Of a stretch of 64,000 bases of DNA, positions 21,116 through 33,025 are shown piece after piece (within the stretch, counting starts at the first letter, position 1; each line of letters starts with the position of its first letter). The notes under the pieces were generated by a model. The model was given only the letters and a program-made list of their open reading frames with translations. It did no database searches and was not told the DNA's origin. Source of the stretch: Symbiodinium natans. Its lineage: Eukaryota; Sar; Dinophyceae; Suessiales; Symbiodiniaceae. The stretch covers positions 296,732 through 360,731 of the forward strand of contig CAJNDS010002562.1 in the NCBI GenBank assembly GCA_905221605.1, given 5' to 3'. The position numbers and the translations under genes were made by a program.

Positions 21116-21290
21116 GAATGTGGCCAGGGTTTAGGGTTTAGGGTTTAGGGTTTAGGGTTTAGGGTTTAGGGTTTAGGGTACATGTCTAGTATGCCCCAAA
21201 AGGGACAGCCAACAACATAAACCTACTTATGGGTCCGGGGGTTTTGGGAGGTTTGGGGGTTTCGGGGGGCAGGCCAGTGCTTGCTTACAG

Positions 21291-21539
21291 GTGCTTAAGG
21301 CTGAAGCGCGGTGGTCCCCCTGGTTCTTCATAGGGAATGAGGGAATGAGGGCCCTAGCCATACCCTTTAAAGGGATTCTATAGGATACTCATTCCCTCGT
21401 TCCCTACTAAGAACCAGCCAGTGGTGAGTCTGGTTGCAAGCGGGACTTTTTGTCGGAAAATCAGCGTCTTGGGGCTTACATAGCCTGTCCCAGAGCGTTC
21501 AATACCCAACTACTTGGGGAGCATACCCTCAACTCATAA
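21291..21539 (+). CDS. two-exon gene end with an element as intron
   Basis: Exon 21291-21322 (TTACAG acceptor, VLKAEARWSP) joins in phase to 21422-21539 (CGESGCKRDFLSENQRLGAY onward, ending GEHTLNS and TAA). Splicing removes 99 bp with GTTCTT at the left and CCAG at the right. No family is recognised. Confidence 0.6.
21323..21421 (+). mobile_element. Family C element acting exactly as an intron
   Basis: The inverted repeats CTGGTTCTTCATAGGGAATG and CCCTACTAAGAACCAG bracket the intron. The first GT after CTG is the donor and the terminal CCAG is the acceptor. It carries no ITS. Confidence 0.8.
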
Positions 21540-21951
21540 ACCGTATAGACCCTAAGCCCTCAACCCCAGATCCGCTCCTGACCTAAGGGTTCTGAGCTTT
21601 CGGGCTTCTTATGAGTATGAAGTCCTGCCAAGCCAGGCACAATGCCCCCGCCGCAAGTCCTGGAAATTAGAACATTTTGGGGTTTAGGGCTTAGGGCTAC
21701 GAACCCTCAACCCTTAAAATCTCACAGGTCGATCCCTATGTCCGCAAAACCCAACCCTTATGAACAGAAAGCCTAAACCGTATAAACCCTGAACCCCAAC
21801 ACTTACAGAGCTTAAGCCGCAATCTCCCTCATATTCTCCCAACCTTGCAAACCCTAACACCTGGAACTTCCAGACCCTCCACCCACCGGCTCCAGGACAC
21901 CCCCGCTTCCCGACCTTGGTCGGGGCTCTGAAGGAGCAAGCGTCTACCATA

Positions 21952-22080
21952 GGGGTCGGAATAATGACTTTAGGGTTTGGGGTTTAGGGTTTCGGGGTAG
22001 TATTCTCTTATGGGTCCCTTTGTAAATATACTATAGTAACCCCCCAAAACCCTGTTCTAATTATTAAGGCCCTATGTTAA
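21952..22080 (+). mobile_element. Family F element carrying ITS
   Basis: GGGGTCGGAATAATGAC, then a short TTTAGGG block, then ATTCTCTTATGGGTCCC, and CCTGTTCTAATTATTAAGGC. The copy at 57022 lacks the ITS here. Confidence 0.7.
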
Positions 22081-22902
22081 TGAGTCTTCACTCCTAGCGA
22101 GGGGGGATTCGGGTTTAGGGTTTAGGGTTTCGGGTTTCGGGTTTAGGGGTTAGGGTTGAGGGTTGAGGGTTAGGCTTTCGGCTTTAGGCCATCAAAGCAC
22201 TAATTTTGGGTGCTTCTGCGCAGCACATAGGGCTCGTGCTAAATCAAGGGCCCACTTAGAGATACTGTTTTTGGACTCCTTTCCCAAACAGGCTCCAAAG
22301 TCTCTAAAGGGTTTAGGGTTTAGGGTTTAGGGTTTAGGGTTTAGGGTTTAGGGTTTGGGGTTTAGGGTTTAGGGTTTAGGGTGCCACGTTGGCCCTGAAC
22401 CCCGTCCATTGTCTTGGCAGCACATGACTAAACCCCCTGATTCCCCCACACCCTCACCCCCTCAACCCCCTAAACTCAAACCCCCTAAACCCCCTGAACC
22501 CCTTGAACCCCCTGAACCCTACCCTGAACCCAAACTAAACCCTCCCAAACCCCCTAAACTCTAAACCCTAAACCCTAAACCCTAAAACCTAAACCCTAAA
22601 CCCTCCCTAACCCTAAACCCTAAACCCTCCCTAACCCTAGACCCTAGACCCTAAACCCTAGCCTAGACAGCCTAAACCCTAACCCCCTAGAGTAAACCTC
22701 TCAGAGCCCACACCGCGCAGCATTTCAGGAGCAGCCGAACTGGGCAAGCTCGGCACCCCAGTGTCCACAAGGTAACTGCAAACCGAAAGTTTAGGGTTTT
22801 AGGGTTTGGGTTTTGGGGTTTAGGTTTTAGGGTTTAGGGTCTAGGGTCTAGGGCCTAGGGCCTAGGGTTTTGGGTTAATGGGCTTCGGCTTAGGGTTTAG
22901 GC

Positions 22903-22980
22903 TTGGTATCCTTTAAAGCGGTGGCTAGTCAGGGCTTGGCAGGCTGTTTCTTCCACCCCTGTTGTGCGATTCTAGGAACC
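22903..22980 (+). CDS. possible exon, unrecognised
   Basis: Reads VSFKAVASQGLAGCFFHP then CCAILGT. The rest of 22080-23420 is mostly ITS and CCCTAAA-like low-complexity DNA with no other clear exon. Confidence 0.3.
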
Positions 22981-23423
22981 CTCAACCCTCACGCCTCAAC
23001 CCTAAATTTTAAATGCCACTTGCACTTTGCACGCTCCTGCTCTGGCGGCTTCCGTCAAGGGATTAAGACTGTACCCCTAAAGGTTCCCCTTAATATACTT
23101 CCAATGTGGCCCTCATACTACCGCAAGGACCTTTAAAGAGGAGCCCCAAAACCCAAGGGTACAACCTTAAGGGTCCAAGGTACAAATCCTGGATTCCGCC
23201 CGCAAAACCCAAGATCCCACTGTAAGCCTACCCGCTGAAGCGTAGCAGAGGACTAGACTTTAGGAAGCTTAGGGGTTATTAATAAAATCGTGGCTCAAAC
23301 CCGAAACCCTGAACTCGAAACCCTAAACCCCAAGCCAAAAACCAAAGTTATCGGATCCTTCAACTCCGAAGCCCCCAAACCCCCCAAAATCCCCACGATG
23401 TGAAGCTGTGGCCTGCAGCAACC

Positions 23424-23835
23424 TAATCCCTAAACCCTAAACCCTAAACCCTAAACCCTAAACCCTAAACCCTAAACCCTAAACCCCACTCCCTTAAACC
23501 CTTTTCTTGTGTGGGATTCTTAGCTGGCGTCGAGTCTGAGAGCGTTGTCTTCGTAAGCATGAGGAGGGCAAATCCTTGAGCCTCTAAACCCTGCTGCGCC
23601 CTAAGCCCTAAACCAACCCTACCTAACCCTAAACCCTTAAACCCTCAAACCCTAAACCCTAAACCCTAAACCCTAAACCCTAAACCCTAAACCCTAAACC
23701 CTAAACCCTAAACCCCTAAACCCTAAACCCTAAACCCTAAACCCTACACCCTACACCCTAAACCCTAAACCCTAAACCCTAAAAACCCTAAAAACCCTAA
23801 AAACCCTAAAAACCCTAAAAACCCTAAACCCTAAA
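23424..23835. repeat. ITS arrays with a CCCTAAAAA block
   Basis: Two CCCTAAA arrays (23424-23486 and 23645-23780) are followed by CCCTAAAAA units. A non-repetitive 90-bp stretch separates the two arrays. Confidence 0.9.
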
Positions 23836-23887
23836 CGAACCCTCACAACAAACTGAGCATGGTCCGCCCTGCAGCTTGGAACAACGA

Positions 23888-24326
23888 CGCCAGCTGCGTC
23901 GCCGACCGTGACTCCCATGTACCTGCTGTGGGCAGCGCCGTAGGCCGGGATGGGCTTGGGGTTGGGGATTGAGGGGTTTAGGGTTTGCGGTTTTAGGGCC
24001 GTTTAGGGTTTAGGGGTTTGAGGTTTGGGCTTTAGGGTTTTGGGGTTTGAGGTTTGGGGTTTAGGGTTTGGGGTTCAGTCTCTAGGGGTTTAAGGATTTG
24101 GGGGTGTGGGGTTTAGGATGTAGGGTTTGGACTTTAGTGTTTGGTGTTTTGGGTTGGGGCATCTCTGAATGTCCCTAAGCCCTAAACCCTAACCCCAAAC
24201 CCTAAACCCTAAACCCTTCCTATGAGAGATTTCAACCCGCGGAGAGGTGATGCCTGCCGCGATCTCAAGGAGTTCCGATGCCTGGAGATTCCCGATGCGT
24301 GCGCGGCTCCCAGAGTCTCAGTTGCG
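23888..24326 (+). CDS. two possible exons, unrecognised
   Basis: 23888-23952 reads GTTTPAASPTVTPMYLLWAA and TAG, or alternatively MVRPAAWNNDASCVADRD in another frame. 24222-24326 reads MRDFNPRRGDACRDLKEF and LEIPDACAAPRVSVA. The first is frame-ambiguous. Confidence 0.35.
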
Positions 24327-24328
24327 AG

Positions 24329-24424
24329 TAAACCCTAAACCCTAAACCCTAAACCCTAAACCCTAAACCCTAAACCCTAAACCCTAAACCCTAAACCCTA
24401 AACCCTAAACCCTAAACCCTAAAC
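24329..24424. repeat. ITS array (CCCTAAA)n
   Basis: About 13 near-perfect units right after an exon-like stretch. Confidence 0.9.
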
Positions 24425-24524
24425 ACCCTGACCCAACATTCTACAATCCTGCTTGTAAGATGCCCCCAAACAGTTCTTGAAAAGGGTCGCCTTAGAAGGA
24501 CTGCACTGGAAAGCCCTGGCACTT

Positions 24525-24640
24525 ACAACCCACTTGTAACTGTAGTTAAAACCCATTTAGAAGCCCCCTTAAGTAGCCTAATGTGGGTATAAGTGGGTTA
24601 TAAGTACAGTTTCAATTGAATTGCGAAGTACCATAACCCA
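24525..24640. mobile_element. Family D element, right end lost to ITS
   Basis: Contains CTTGTAACTGTAG, CCCCTTAAGTAG and TATAAGTACAGTTTCAATTG, as in copies at 30153, 40424 and 47522. The right inverted repeat is replaced by CCCATAA and CCCTAAA units. Confidence 0.6.
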
Positions 24641-24731
24641 TAACCCATAACCCTAAACCCTAAACCCTAAACCCTAAACCCCAAACCCTAAACCCTAAAC
24701 CCTAAACCCCCCTCAAACGCTCACTTCTTAG

Positions 24732-24812
24732 AGCCACCTTCGAAGGCAAGTCCAACATCTGGGACGTCGCCGACTACGCCGCGGCCCGAGGGGGCCGAGC
24801 TTTCGGCCTGAG
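24732..24812 (+). CDS. exon, unrecognised
   Basis: After a TTAG acceptor it reads ATFEGKSNIWDVADYAAARG and GRAFGLR, then a GCAACA donor. Strongly coding in third positions. Confidence 0.45.
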
Positions 24813-24929
24813 GCAACATTTCTGGGTTTTGGAGTACTACACTTTAATACTCCAAAAAACCAAAGAAAAATGACATATTCTTTATTATAAGGGCAAATTT
24901 TCCGGGAAATTCCAGAATTATCTGGCGTT

Positions 24930-25045
24930 TTCTTTGTGGCTCTTTACTGTGGCTTTAGATCCTTAGCCTTTTTGGGTTTATTGGGTTTCTTAATAAGGCA
25001 GCTGAAGTTTTAATTTTTAGCTGCCCTCCTAAGTGAATCCAAGAT
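24930..25045. mobile_element. Family L AT-rich repeat
   Basis: TTCTTTGTGG, ACTTTAGATCCTTA-type, TTGGGTTTCTTA and GGCAGCTGAAGTTTTAAT stretches recur at 62697-62815. No ITS inside. It lies in an ITS-poor stretch (24813-25670). Confidence 0.65.
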
Positions 25046-25298
25046 TTTGGGCTTCAGAGAAACTAAGGAATTTGAATATTGAAGCCTTGGCAGGGTTAAT
25101 ACATATGTGTTGCAATAACTGTAATTGTAAAGGTCATTATACAAGGTTCAGGGCTTCGGATTTTGGAGTTGGGATACTGTAAGTGTGTATTGTTTAGGGT
25201 TCATGAGGGCTTAGGAAACTCAATTGAGCGGCGTCCTTTTTGGTCCAAGTGGGAGCTCATACAGTTGTTGCAACTGGGATCATATATGAAGTCGACTG

Positions 25299-25310
25299 CG
25301 TAGCCATTTT
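25299..25310 (+). other. 12-base match to the dinoflagellate spliced leader
   Basis: CGTAGCCATTTT equals the central part of the dinoflagellate spliced-leader sequence as I recall it, but the following bases (CTCGGCAG) do not continue it. Possible relic or chance. Confidence 0.2.
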
Positions 25311-25437
25311 CTCGGCAGGGCGTAGGTTTGCGTAACCCCCTCCCCCCCCTCCCCCTAAGATTACATACCCCCCCTTACACTAGGAGTATTTCATGTTAGG
25401 GGGTAATGAGGGGGTTTCTACTCTTAGGGGGAGGGGA

Positions 25438-25666
25438 TGAGGCAGGCTACATGAGCCATAGCCGGGTCGGAGTGTGGGCCCGCACAGGCCAGCATTGCCC
25501 GCGCATTGCCCGCGTATCCTCGCATTGGTATCCCTACTTGCAGCCACCCACGAACTTTCAAGCATAGCGCCAGGCCTCCAGGGTATAAAGCCCCAAGGTA
25601 ACCCGAAACCCTTACGCCAGTAGGGCGAGGCTTGTCGATGTCATCATCGAGCTACATCTTCGTGAG
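25438..25666. CDS. unassigned open stretches before the minisatellite
   Basis: 25442-25565 is open on both strands (minus reads [19 protein letters not shown]). 25629-25663 plus reads [13 protein letters not shown] then TGA. I cannot choose between them. Confidence 0.2.
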
Positions 25667-25676
25667 TGAGTTAGTG

Positions 25677-26895
<1,219 letters not shown>

Positions 26896-27003
26896 ACCGG
26901 CTTCCCCTTATGCAGAGGTCCTGTAGAGAAGGTGACGGCTTGATGAAGTTTTGGGGTGTTGCTTCTCAAGGAGATCAGTAGAACTTCAGGGGGCTAGGGC
27001 TGT

Positions 27004-27281
27004 ACCTAATGTAGCCTTTTTGCCCTTCAAACAAGGGAAACTGCCTTCACGGGTAGGATGACTGCAAAACGGGCATCACAGCCAAGGGCGGATGTCTTGC
27101 CCTCTCTGGAAATCAGAATCTATACCCAATGATCCAACCCTAAACCCTAACCCTAAACCCTAAACCCTGAAACGCACAAACGGCCCCAATCCGTTTTGGA
27201 GAGGTCTTCGGCGTCTACTACGCCGAGCAGGGCGGGAAGTCCGCCTTAGAGCATTGCTACTTCAACGGCTGGGGCCTTGAG
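27004..27281 (+). CDS. exon fragments, unrecognised
   Basis: VPNVAFLPFKQGKLPSRVG (27005-27063), CKTGITAKGGCLALSGNQ (27063-27118) and VFGVYYAEQGGKSALEHCYF with NGWGLE (27204-27281). The first two overlap and cannot both be used in one mRNA. The last exon's end is repeated at 27374-27391 across an ITS. Confidence 0.45.
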
Positions 27282-27639
27282 TTTTAGGGGTCTTTGGTCT
27301 TTGGGTGTTTGTTTTTTTTGGTTTGGCATTTGGGATTTAGGGTTTAGGGTTTCCGGTTTAGGGTTTAGGGTTTAACGGCTGGGGCCTTGAGGTTTAGGGG
27401 GTCTTTGGGTGGCTAGGGTTTAGGGTTTAATTGGTGTTTGGGGTTTAGGGTTTAGGGTATAGGCTTGAAGGTTTCGGGTTTAGGGTTTAGGGTGCAGACC
27501 CTAGACCGAATTTGGGTCCAGAGTCTAGAGTGTAAAATTGAGGGTTTATGACTTGGAGGCTTGCAAAAATTTGGGATGACCGAAATCCTACACCTCATTA
27601 CGCCCGAAACCCCGAGTAGACCTAAGCCCTAAGCCCTAA

Positions 27640-27840
27640 ACCCCCTATAAAAACCCCCTAAACCCCCTAAACCCCCTAAACCCCCTAAACCCCCCAAACC
27701 CCTAAACCCCCTAAACCCCCTAAGCCCCCTAAGCCCCCTAAGCCCCCTAAGCCCCCTAAGCCCCCTAAGCCCCCTAAGACCCCTAAGCCCCCTAAGCCCC
27801 CTAAGCCCCCTAAACCCCAAACCCCAAACCCCAAACCCCA
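27640..27840. repeat. variant array (CCCCTAAG/CCCCTAAA)n
   Basis: Octamer units with four C and alternating AAG or AAA, about 20 copies. A local homogenised variant of the telomere repeat. Confidence 0.9.
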
Positions 27841-28329
27841 ACCGACTCTTAACCTCCTGGTGCCTCATCCCCAACACTGGACGATCCCCAGGCCCGACTT
27901 CCGGCATCCCGAAGCCCGAAAGCCTCCACCATGAGGAAACCCCAAAACCCTAGGCCCTAAAACCCCCCCAAAAAAACCCAAAACCTCAAGTCCTAAACCT
28001 GAAACCCCAAACCCCACACCCTCTAAACCTCGGATCTAGGGTTGGGTTCTGTTGGGACTCTCAGAAGAGCCCTAAACCCTGAACACCCTCAACCCCAACC
28101 CCAAAACCCTAAACCATCAACCCTCATCCCTCAACCCTCAAACCTCAACCCTCAACCCTGAACCCTAAACCCTAAACCCTAAACCCAACCTTTCAGCTGA
28201 CTGCACGACGCAGCCTTGTCAACCGACTTTCTTGCGCGCTAGCTTCCTAAAGCTCCTTTTCGCCTCCCTGCAGTCCGATGCTCAGTGCCGGGTTAGGGTT
28301 TAGGGTTTAGGATTTAGGGTTTAGGGTTT

Positions 28330-28510
28330 AGGGTTTCCTGTGATAGGGCGTAGATGCTGTGAAAGTTAGGTTTCGGAACAAGCTCGAAAGCTTCGTGAGG
28401 TGCTGAAAAGCAGCTTTGGCCCGATTGTGGAGGGCCATCTAAACACTTTTCTCCCACCCCACGCCGTCCAAGGCGGCAAAGCCACCCAAACCTATTCCTT
28501 TTAGGGTTTA
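28330..28510 (-). CDS. possible minus-strand exon
   Basis: The minus reading GPPQSGQSCFSAPHEAFELV and then NFHSIYALSQ is open and protein-like. Plus frames have stops. Unrecognised. Confidence 0.3.
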
Positions 28511-28619
28511 GGCCTAAACTCAGACGACAGTCCACTCTTCAAAACTTTGATGTTGGTTGAATCCGAGAGTCAAGGGTGCCAGCAAGGTCTCGAAGGTAAG
28601 ATAGAGGCCCCGAAGCCGG

Positions 28620-28900
28620 GCCAGTAGGGCAGGGCGGGGCACAAACAGAGACCAGGGTCAGGGGCCAGCAGTAGGGTAGGGGGGCAGCACGGGCAGGGGC
28701 TAGAAGGGCCACAAACCCAAACAGGGCCAGGGAGGGCCAGGGGGGTCAGGGGGATCAGGGGGCCAGAGGGGCACAGGGGTGAGGGGGGCCAAGGGGCCCC
28801 TGGGCTGACACCCCCTGATCCCTGCGCACGGCGAAGGGTCCGGGTCCTCCTGGCCTAGGGGCCCGGGGGGTAGCCCCCCAAAAAGGCCAGCGACGCCCAG
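28620..28900. repeat. GC-rich GGGGCCAG low-complexity tract
   Basis: Imperfect AGGGGGGCCAGG-type units. The Pro/Gly-rich open frames here are compositional. Confidence 0.7.
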
Positions 28901-28936
28901 GGTCAGGGGCGTGGGGTTTGAACGTGTTCCGGTACC

Positions 28937-29020
28937 GGGCCCATCATGGGCGCTACCGACCCCCATGCTGTGGGAGGCGGGCGAGCGACCTGGGTCGGGC
29001 TTGTGCCATCGAGGGCTTAA
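28937..29020 (+). CDS. terminal exon, unrecognised
   Basis: Reads MGATDPHAVGGGRATWVG then LVPSRA and TAA. It lies next to the GC-rich tract, so composition may inflate its coding look. Confidence 0.3.
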   Translation, partial: GPIMGATDPHAVGGGRATWVGLVPSRA

Positions 29021-29061
29021 GCGCCGCCCCCCAACGTGTAGGGGGGCGGCCTAGGCCCTAA

Positions 29062-29158
29062 GTTTAGGGTTTAGGGTTTAGGGTTTAGGGTTTAGGGTTT
29101 AGGGTTTAGGGTTTAGGGTTTAGGGTTTAGGGTTTAGGGTTTAGGGTTTAGGGTTTAG
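29062..29158. repeat. ITS array (TTTAGGG)n
   Basis: About 14 perfect heptamers, followed by 130 bp of unique DNA and then GGCTTTA variants at 29290-29440. Confidence 0.95.
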
Positions 29159-29631
29159 GCGCGTCCTTGCCAATCATTTACATTGCTACATTCTAGAATT
29201 TCTAGAGCCGTACTTGGAATTTACGTTCGGGAGGGTGGAATGGCATGCCTGGCTTCGATCTTCTGGGTTCAGAGAGCTTCAGGTGTTAGTTGGGGCTTAG
29301 GGTTTGTAGGCTTTAGGCTTTGGGGTTTAGGCTTTAGGCTTTAGGGTTTAGGCTTTGGGCTTTAGGCTTTAGAGTTTAGGGGTTAGGGGTTAGGGGTTGG
29401 GGTCTAGGTTTAGGGCTTAGGCTTAGGGTTGTATATAGGCTTTAGGGTTGTGTGCCACCGTTTCAGGGGTCCAGGGTTTAAGGTATTTCTAGTTTCAGGG
29501 GCACGAAAAGAATCAACCTACGCGGGATGAATATTGCTGCTTGGGGGGTTCTTAAGCAAATAGTCCCTAAACCCTCAATCCTAAACCCTAAACTCTAAAC
29601 CCTAAACCCTAAACACGAATGCATCTACCAG

Positions 29632-30843
29632 GAAGCAGAAAACCCGGCCTCGATTCACAAGGTGGGCCTCGAATTCAAGAGAATCCTAAACTCCCCTAGC
29701 CCCTGAGACCTTAAATCCCCAACACCCTAGAGCTTTAAACAACAAACAAACGAGAAAACAAGAACTAAAGAAGCTAAGAACCCCGAACGCCCGAAGCCCT
29801 GAACCCTGTAAACCCCAACATTTTTTCAGAGTGTTGAAATTTCAAGGCACAAACCCTCGTCAGGCCATGTACGCCTACTCTGGTCTCGGCGAGTACAGCG
29901 CGTCTTCGACCATGACAGGCCTGGTGTTGTGGTGGTTAGAGTTTAGGGTTTAGAGTTTAGGGTTTAGGGTTTAGGGTTTAGGGTTTAGGGTTGCAGGCTG
30001 GGGGTTTCGAAGTCGTCGTTGAGGGCTGTGTGAAGAGGCTGCCAGTCAGGGTTTTGGGCAAGTATCTAAATGAAAACCTGAACCCTGAACCCTAAACCTT
30101 TGGGCCAAGGTGTGCTTCTGGTCAAGGCATGAGTTCAGCACCAGGGGCTCACTACTTGGAGGTTCTGGGTACGTAGAACCTGCTTAGAACTGTAGCTATA
30201 ACCTACTGATAAGCCCCTTAAGTACTGTGGTCATACTTGTTTTATGAGTACAGTTCGAGGATACAGCTAAAATCTGAATTAACAGTGCTTAAGATACAAA
30301 AGCAACTCTTATCACACTCTTGAAAAATAGTTGGGATATTTTTCTATTGTCATTGTTTGGGTTCAGAAGAAGCCCTATGTAGAAATATGTTGAAAGGGTT
30401 GAAAGGCTAACCCAGAGTTGAAGTTGGGATACTAGGGCTTAGGGTTTAGGGTTTAGGGTTTAGGGGTTAGGGTTTAGGGTTTAGGGTACCCACGAAGCCC
30501 TCTAAACCCTGGAGACTTTCCGATGTCCCGCGGATTCCGCAGGTGCCACTGGCACATACTCGCTCCCTCCGGCACGCTCTGAAGGAATCCGCTCAGATGG
30601 CTTCAACTACTGCCCGGGCCCCATTCGTGTCTGCACCCGAAGCTCTGAACCCCAAACCCTAAACCCTAAGCCCCAAACCCTAAACCCCAAACCCTAAACC
30701 CTATACCCTAAACCCTAAACCCTAGACCCTAGACCCTAAACCCTAAACCCTAAACCCTAAACCCTAGCCCTAAACCCAAAACCCCCAAAGCCTGCTACCA
30801 GAAGTTAAACAAGCTGCGCATGCTCACGGCCTCAAGAGCCTGA
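29632..30843 (+). CDS. four-exon 3' gene end, unrecognised
   Basis: Exons: 29632-29679 (EAENPASIHKVGLEFK, CCAG acceptor), 29830-29923 (VLKFQGTNPRQAMYAYSG to TMTGL, TTCAG acceptor and GTGTTG donor), 30543-30641 (ATGTYSLPPARSEGIRSDG and FNYCPGPIRVCT, GCAG acceptor) and about 30793-30843 (CYQKLNKLRMLTASRA and TGA). All on one strand with good third positions. A family D element lies in the long intron. Function unknown. Confidence 0.5.
30153..30262. mobile_element. Family D element, right end eroded
   Basis: Starts ACTTGGAGGTTCTGG. Contains AACTGTAGCTATAACC, AAGCCCCTTAAGTACTG and GAGTACAGTTCGAGG in the family order. Confidence 0.6.
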
Positions 30844-30887
30844 GTTCCCCTGGCCACTTTAGATAGGTTCAGGGGTTGCTTTTTTTG

Positions 30888-30966
30888 TTTAGGGTTTAGG
30901 GTTTAGGGTTTAGGGTTTAGGGTTTAGGGTTTAGGGTTTAGGGTTTAGGGTTTAGGGTTTAGGTTT
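30888..30966. repeat. ITS array (TTTAGGG)n
   Basis: About 11 perfect heptamers just after the stop of the gene ending at 30843. Confidence 0.95.
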
Positions 30967-31150
30967 GTGGTGTCTGGGTTTTGACACGTCCGGCGTAGGG
31001 TGAAGTATTTCAGCTTGGGCTTTGAGGGTTTTTTGGAGCTTGCAGGCCGGCGGGTTCGAGCCTTAAACCCGTCATCCGAATCACGGAGTTTAGGGTTTAG
31101 GGTTTAGGGTTTAGGGTTTAGGGTTCGGGTTTAGGGTTTAGGTTACATAG

Positions 31151-31230
31151 ACCTCAGACTACCAAACGCGGCACAAGGCCCCGGGCAGACATTGAAGATG
31201 CGCCTCGGCTGCCATGTACCCCACCACTAG
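31151..31230 (+). CDS. possible terminal exon
   Basis: Reads DLRLPNAAQGPGQTLKMR then LGCHVPHH and TAG. A second frame is also open, so this is tentative. Confidence 0.25.
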
Positions 31231-31675
31231 CGTTTGGGCGGCTTAGAGTTGAGAGTTTAGAGTTTAGGAGTGTTTACGGTTTAGGATGCCAGTGGTACCC
31301 TTACCCTGGTTTTTGGGTATGGATCCCGCAGCTTATGCCTTATGCCCCAGCATCAAACAAGGGGCACCCTTCTTTTTCCCAGGCCTGCTGGCGAACCTAA
31401 ATACGGAGGGGCGGCTTCTGGGGACTATTTAAAGTCCTTACGCCCCAGAGCCCTAAAGTCCTGAAGCCCTGAAGCCCGAAAACCCTCAAGCCCTCAAGCC
31501 CTAAACCCCTAAAGCCCTGAAGTCCTCATACCCTAAGACCCTAAAGCCCTGAAGTCCTAAAGTCGTAAAACCCTAAAGTCCTAAAGCCCTGAAGCCCTAA
31601 AACCCTAAAGCCCTAAACTACAACCCCAAAAACCCGAAAAACCCTAAAGGCCCAAAACCCTAAACCCTAAACCCT

Positions 31676-32005
31676 AAATCCTAGAACCCTAGAACCCTAG
31701 AACCCTAGAACCCTAGAACCCTAGAACCCTAGAACCCTGGAACCCTGGAACCCTGGAACCCTAGAACCCTGAACCCTGGAACCCTGGAACCCTGGAACCC
31801 TAAACTTAAACGCTAAACCTAAACCCTAAACCCTAAACCCTAAACCCCTAAACCCCTAAACCCTAAACCCTAAACCCCTAAACCCCTAAACCCTAAACCC
31901 CTAAACCCCTAAACCCCTAAACCCCTAAACCCCTAAACCCCTAAACCCCTAAACCCCTAAACCCCTAAACCCCTAAACCCCTAAACCCCTAAACCCCTAA
32001 ACCCC
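31676..32005. repeat. variant arrays: AACCCTAG, AACCCTGG, then CCCCTAAA
   Basis: Three successive homogeneous blocks of octamer variants. The last (31843-32005) is almost pure CCCCTAAA. Upstream 31440-31620 holds GCCCTAAA-like degenerate units. Confidence 0.9.
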
Positions 32006-32129
32006 TAGCCGTAAACCCTTGTACCTGAATCAGCCAAAACGCTAAGGCCCCCTCAGAACCTCGATCTTCCAAGCCCCAAACACCTAAAACCCTCTGCCGT
32101 ACTTTTGCGGTGTAGGGTTCAGGGTTTAG

Positions 32130-32372
32130 GGTTTAGGGTTTAGAGGGTTCAGGGGATTTAGAGGGTCTAGGGGGTTTAGAGGGGTCAGAGGGTTTAGAGT
32201 TAGAGGGTTTAGAGGGTTTAGAGGGTTTAGAGGGTTTAGAGGGTTTAGAGGGTGCAGAGGGTTTAGAGGGTTTAGAGGGTTTGAGGGTTTAGAGGGTTTC
32301 GAGGATTTAGAGGGTTTAGAGGGTTTAGAGGGTTTGGAGGGTTCAGAGGGTTCAGAGGGTTCAGAGGGTTTA
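32130..32372. repeat. variant array (AGAGGGTTT)n
   Basis: Nonamer TTTAGAGGG units, about 25 copies, with a few GTTCAGAGG variants. Confidence 0.9.
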
Positions 32373-32406
32373 GGGAATAAGGGTTAGGCTTTCCATTGTT
32401 TTTTGT

Positions 32407-32871
32407 AGGTGCGGCGAACAAGGAAACACATGATCCTGCGTAAAGCCCTCCGAAGCATTCAGCCCGAAACTCGCAAAAACCCTAAACCCTAAACCCTAAA
32501 CCCTAAACCCTAAACCCTAAACCCTAAACCCTAAACCCTAAACCCTAATCACACCCATGAGCCTTCAAGCAGGAGAAACCCCAGTAGTGCCCTTATTCCT
32601 GTTCTTCTGGGGTAAAGTCCGCACCGAGCCTTGTTTAGGGTTTAGGGTTTAGGGCTTCGGGGTTTGGGGCCCCATTACACAAAAAGTGCACCGTTGTTGT
32701 TTTTCTCTCTTTAGCCGAGGAAGAAGAAGGTCAATTTCGCTGTTCCTACAAAAACCCCAAACCCCAAACCCTAAACCCCAAACCCCAAACCCCAAACCCT
32801 ACACCCTAAACCCTAAACCCAACAAGCTCAAAGTTCATCTCTTCGCGAAGTCAGTTTCTTCAGGTGGCTAG
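32407..32871 (+). CDS. exon cluster with basic motif, ITS read in frame
   Basis: VRRTRKHMILRKALRSIQPE (32407-32478), PRKKKVNFAVP (about 32713-32754, TTTAG acceptor) and KLKVHLFAKSVSSGG with TAG at 32869-32871. PRKKKV resembles a classical nuclear localisation signal. The ITS between the last two is open in the same frame (NPKPQTP units), so it could be translated or spliced. Confidence 0.4.
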
Positions 32872-32908
32872 GCAAGGCAAGCCCCTAGACCCTAATTCCC
32901 AACCCCAC

Positions 32909-32910
<2 letters not shown>

Positions 32911-32946
<36 letters not shown>
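32911..32946. repeat. poly(T) run
   Basis: An uninterrupted T run of about 36 bases in an intron-like stretch. Confidence 0.98.
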
Positions 32947-33025
32947 CGTAGGTTAGTGGGCAAAACCTCACACTGTAGCCGTAAGCCCTAAACCCTAAAC
33001 CCCAACCCTAAACCCTAAACCCGAG

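Noticed and set aside
27629-27907. Minus-strand frame of repeated GLRGLRG
   Set aside because: It translates the CCCCTAAG array.
28700-28966. Pro/Gly-rich minus-strand open frame
   Set aside because: It lies in a GGGGCCAG low-complexity tract, where all frames are open.
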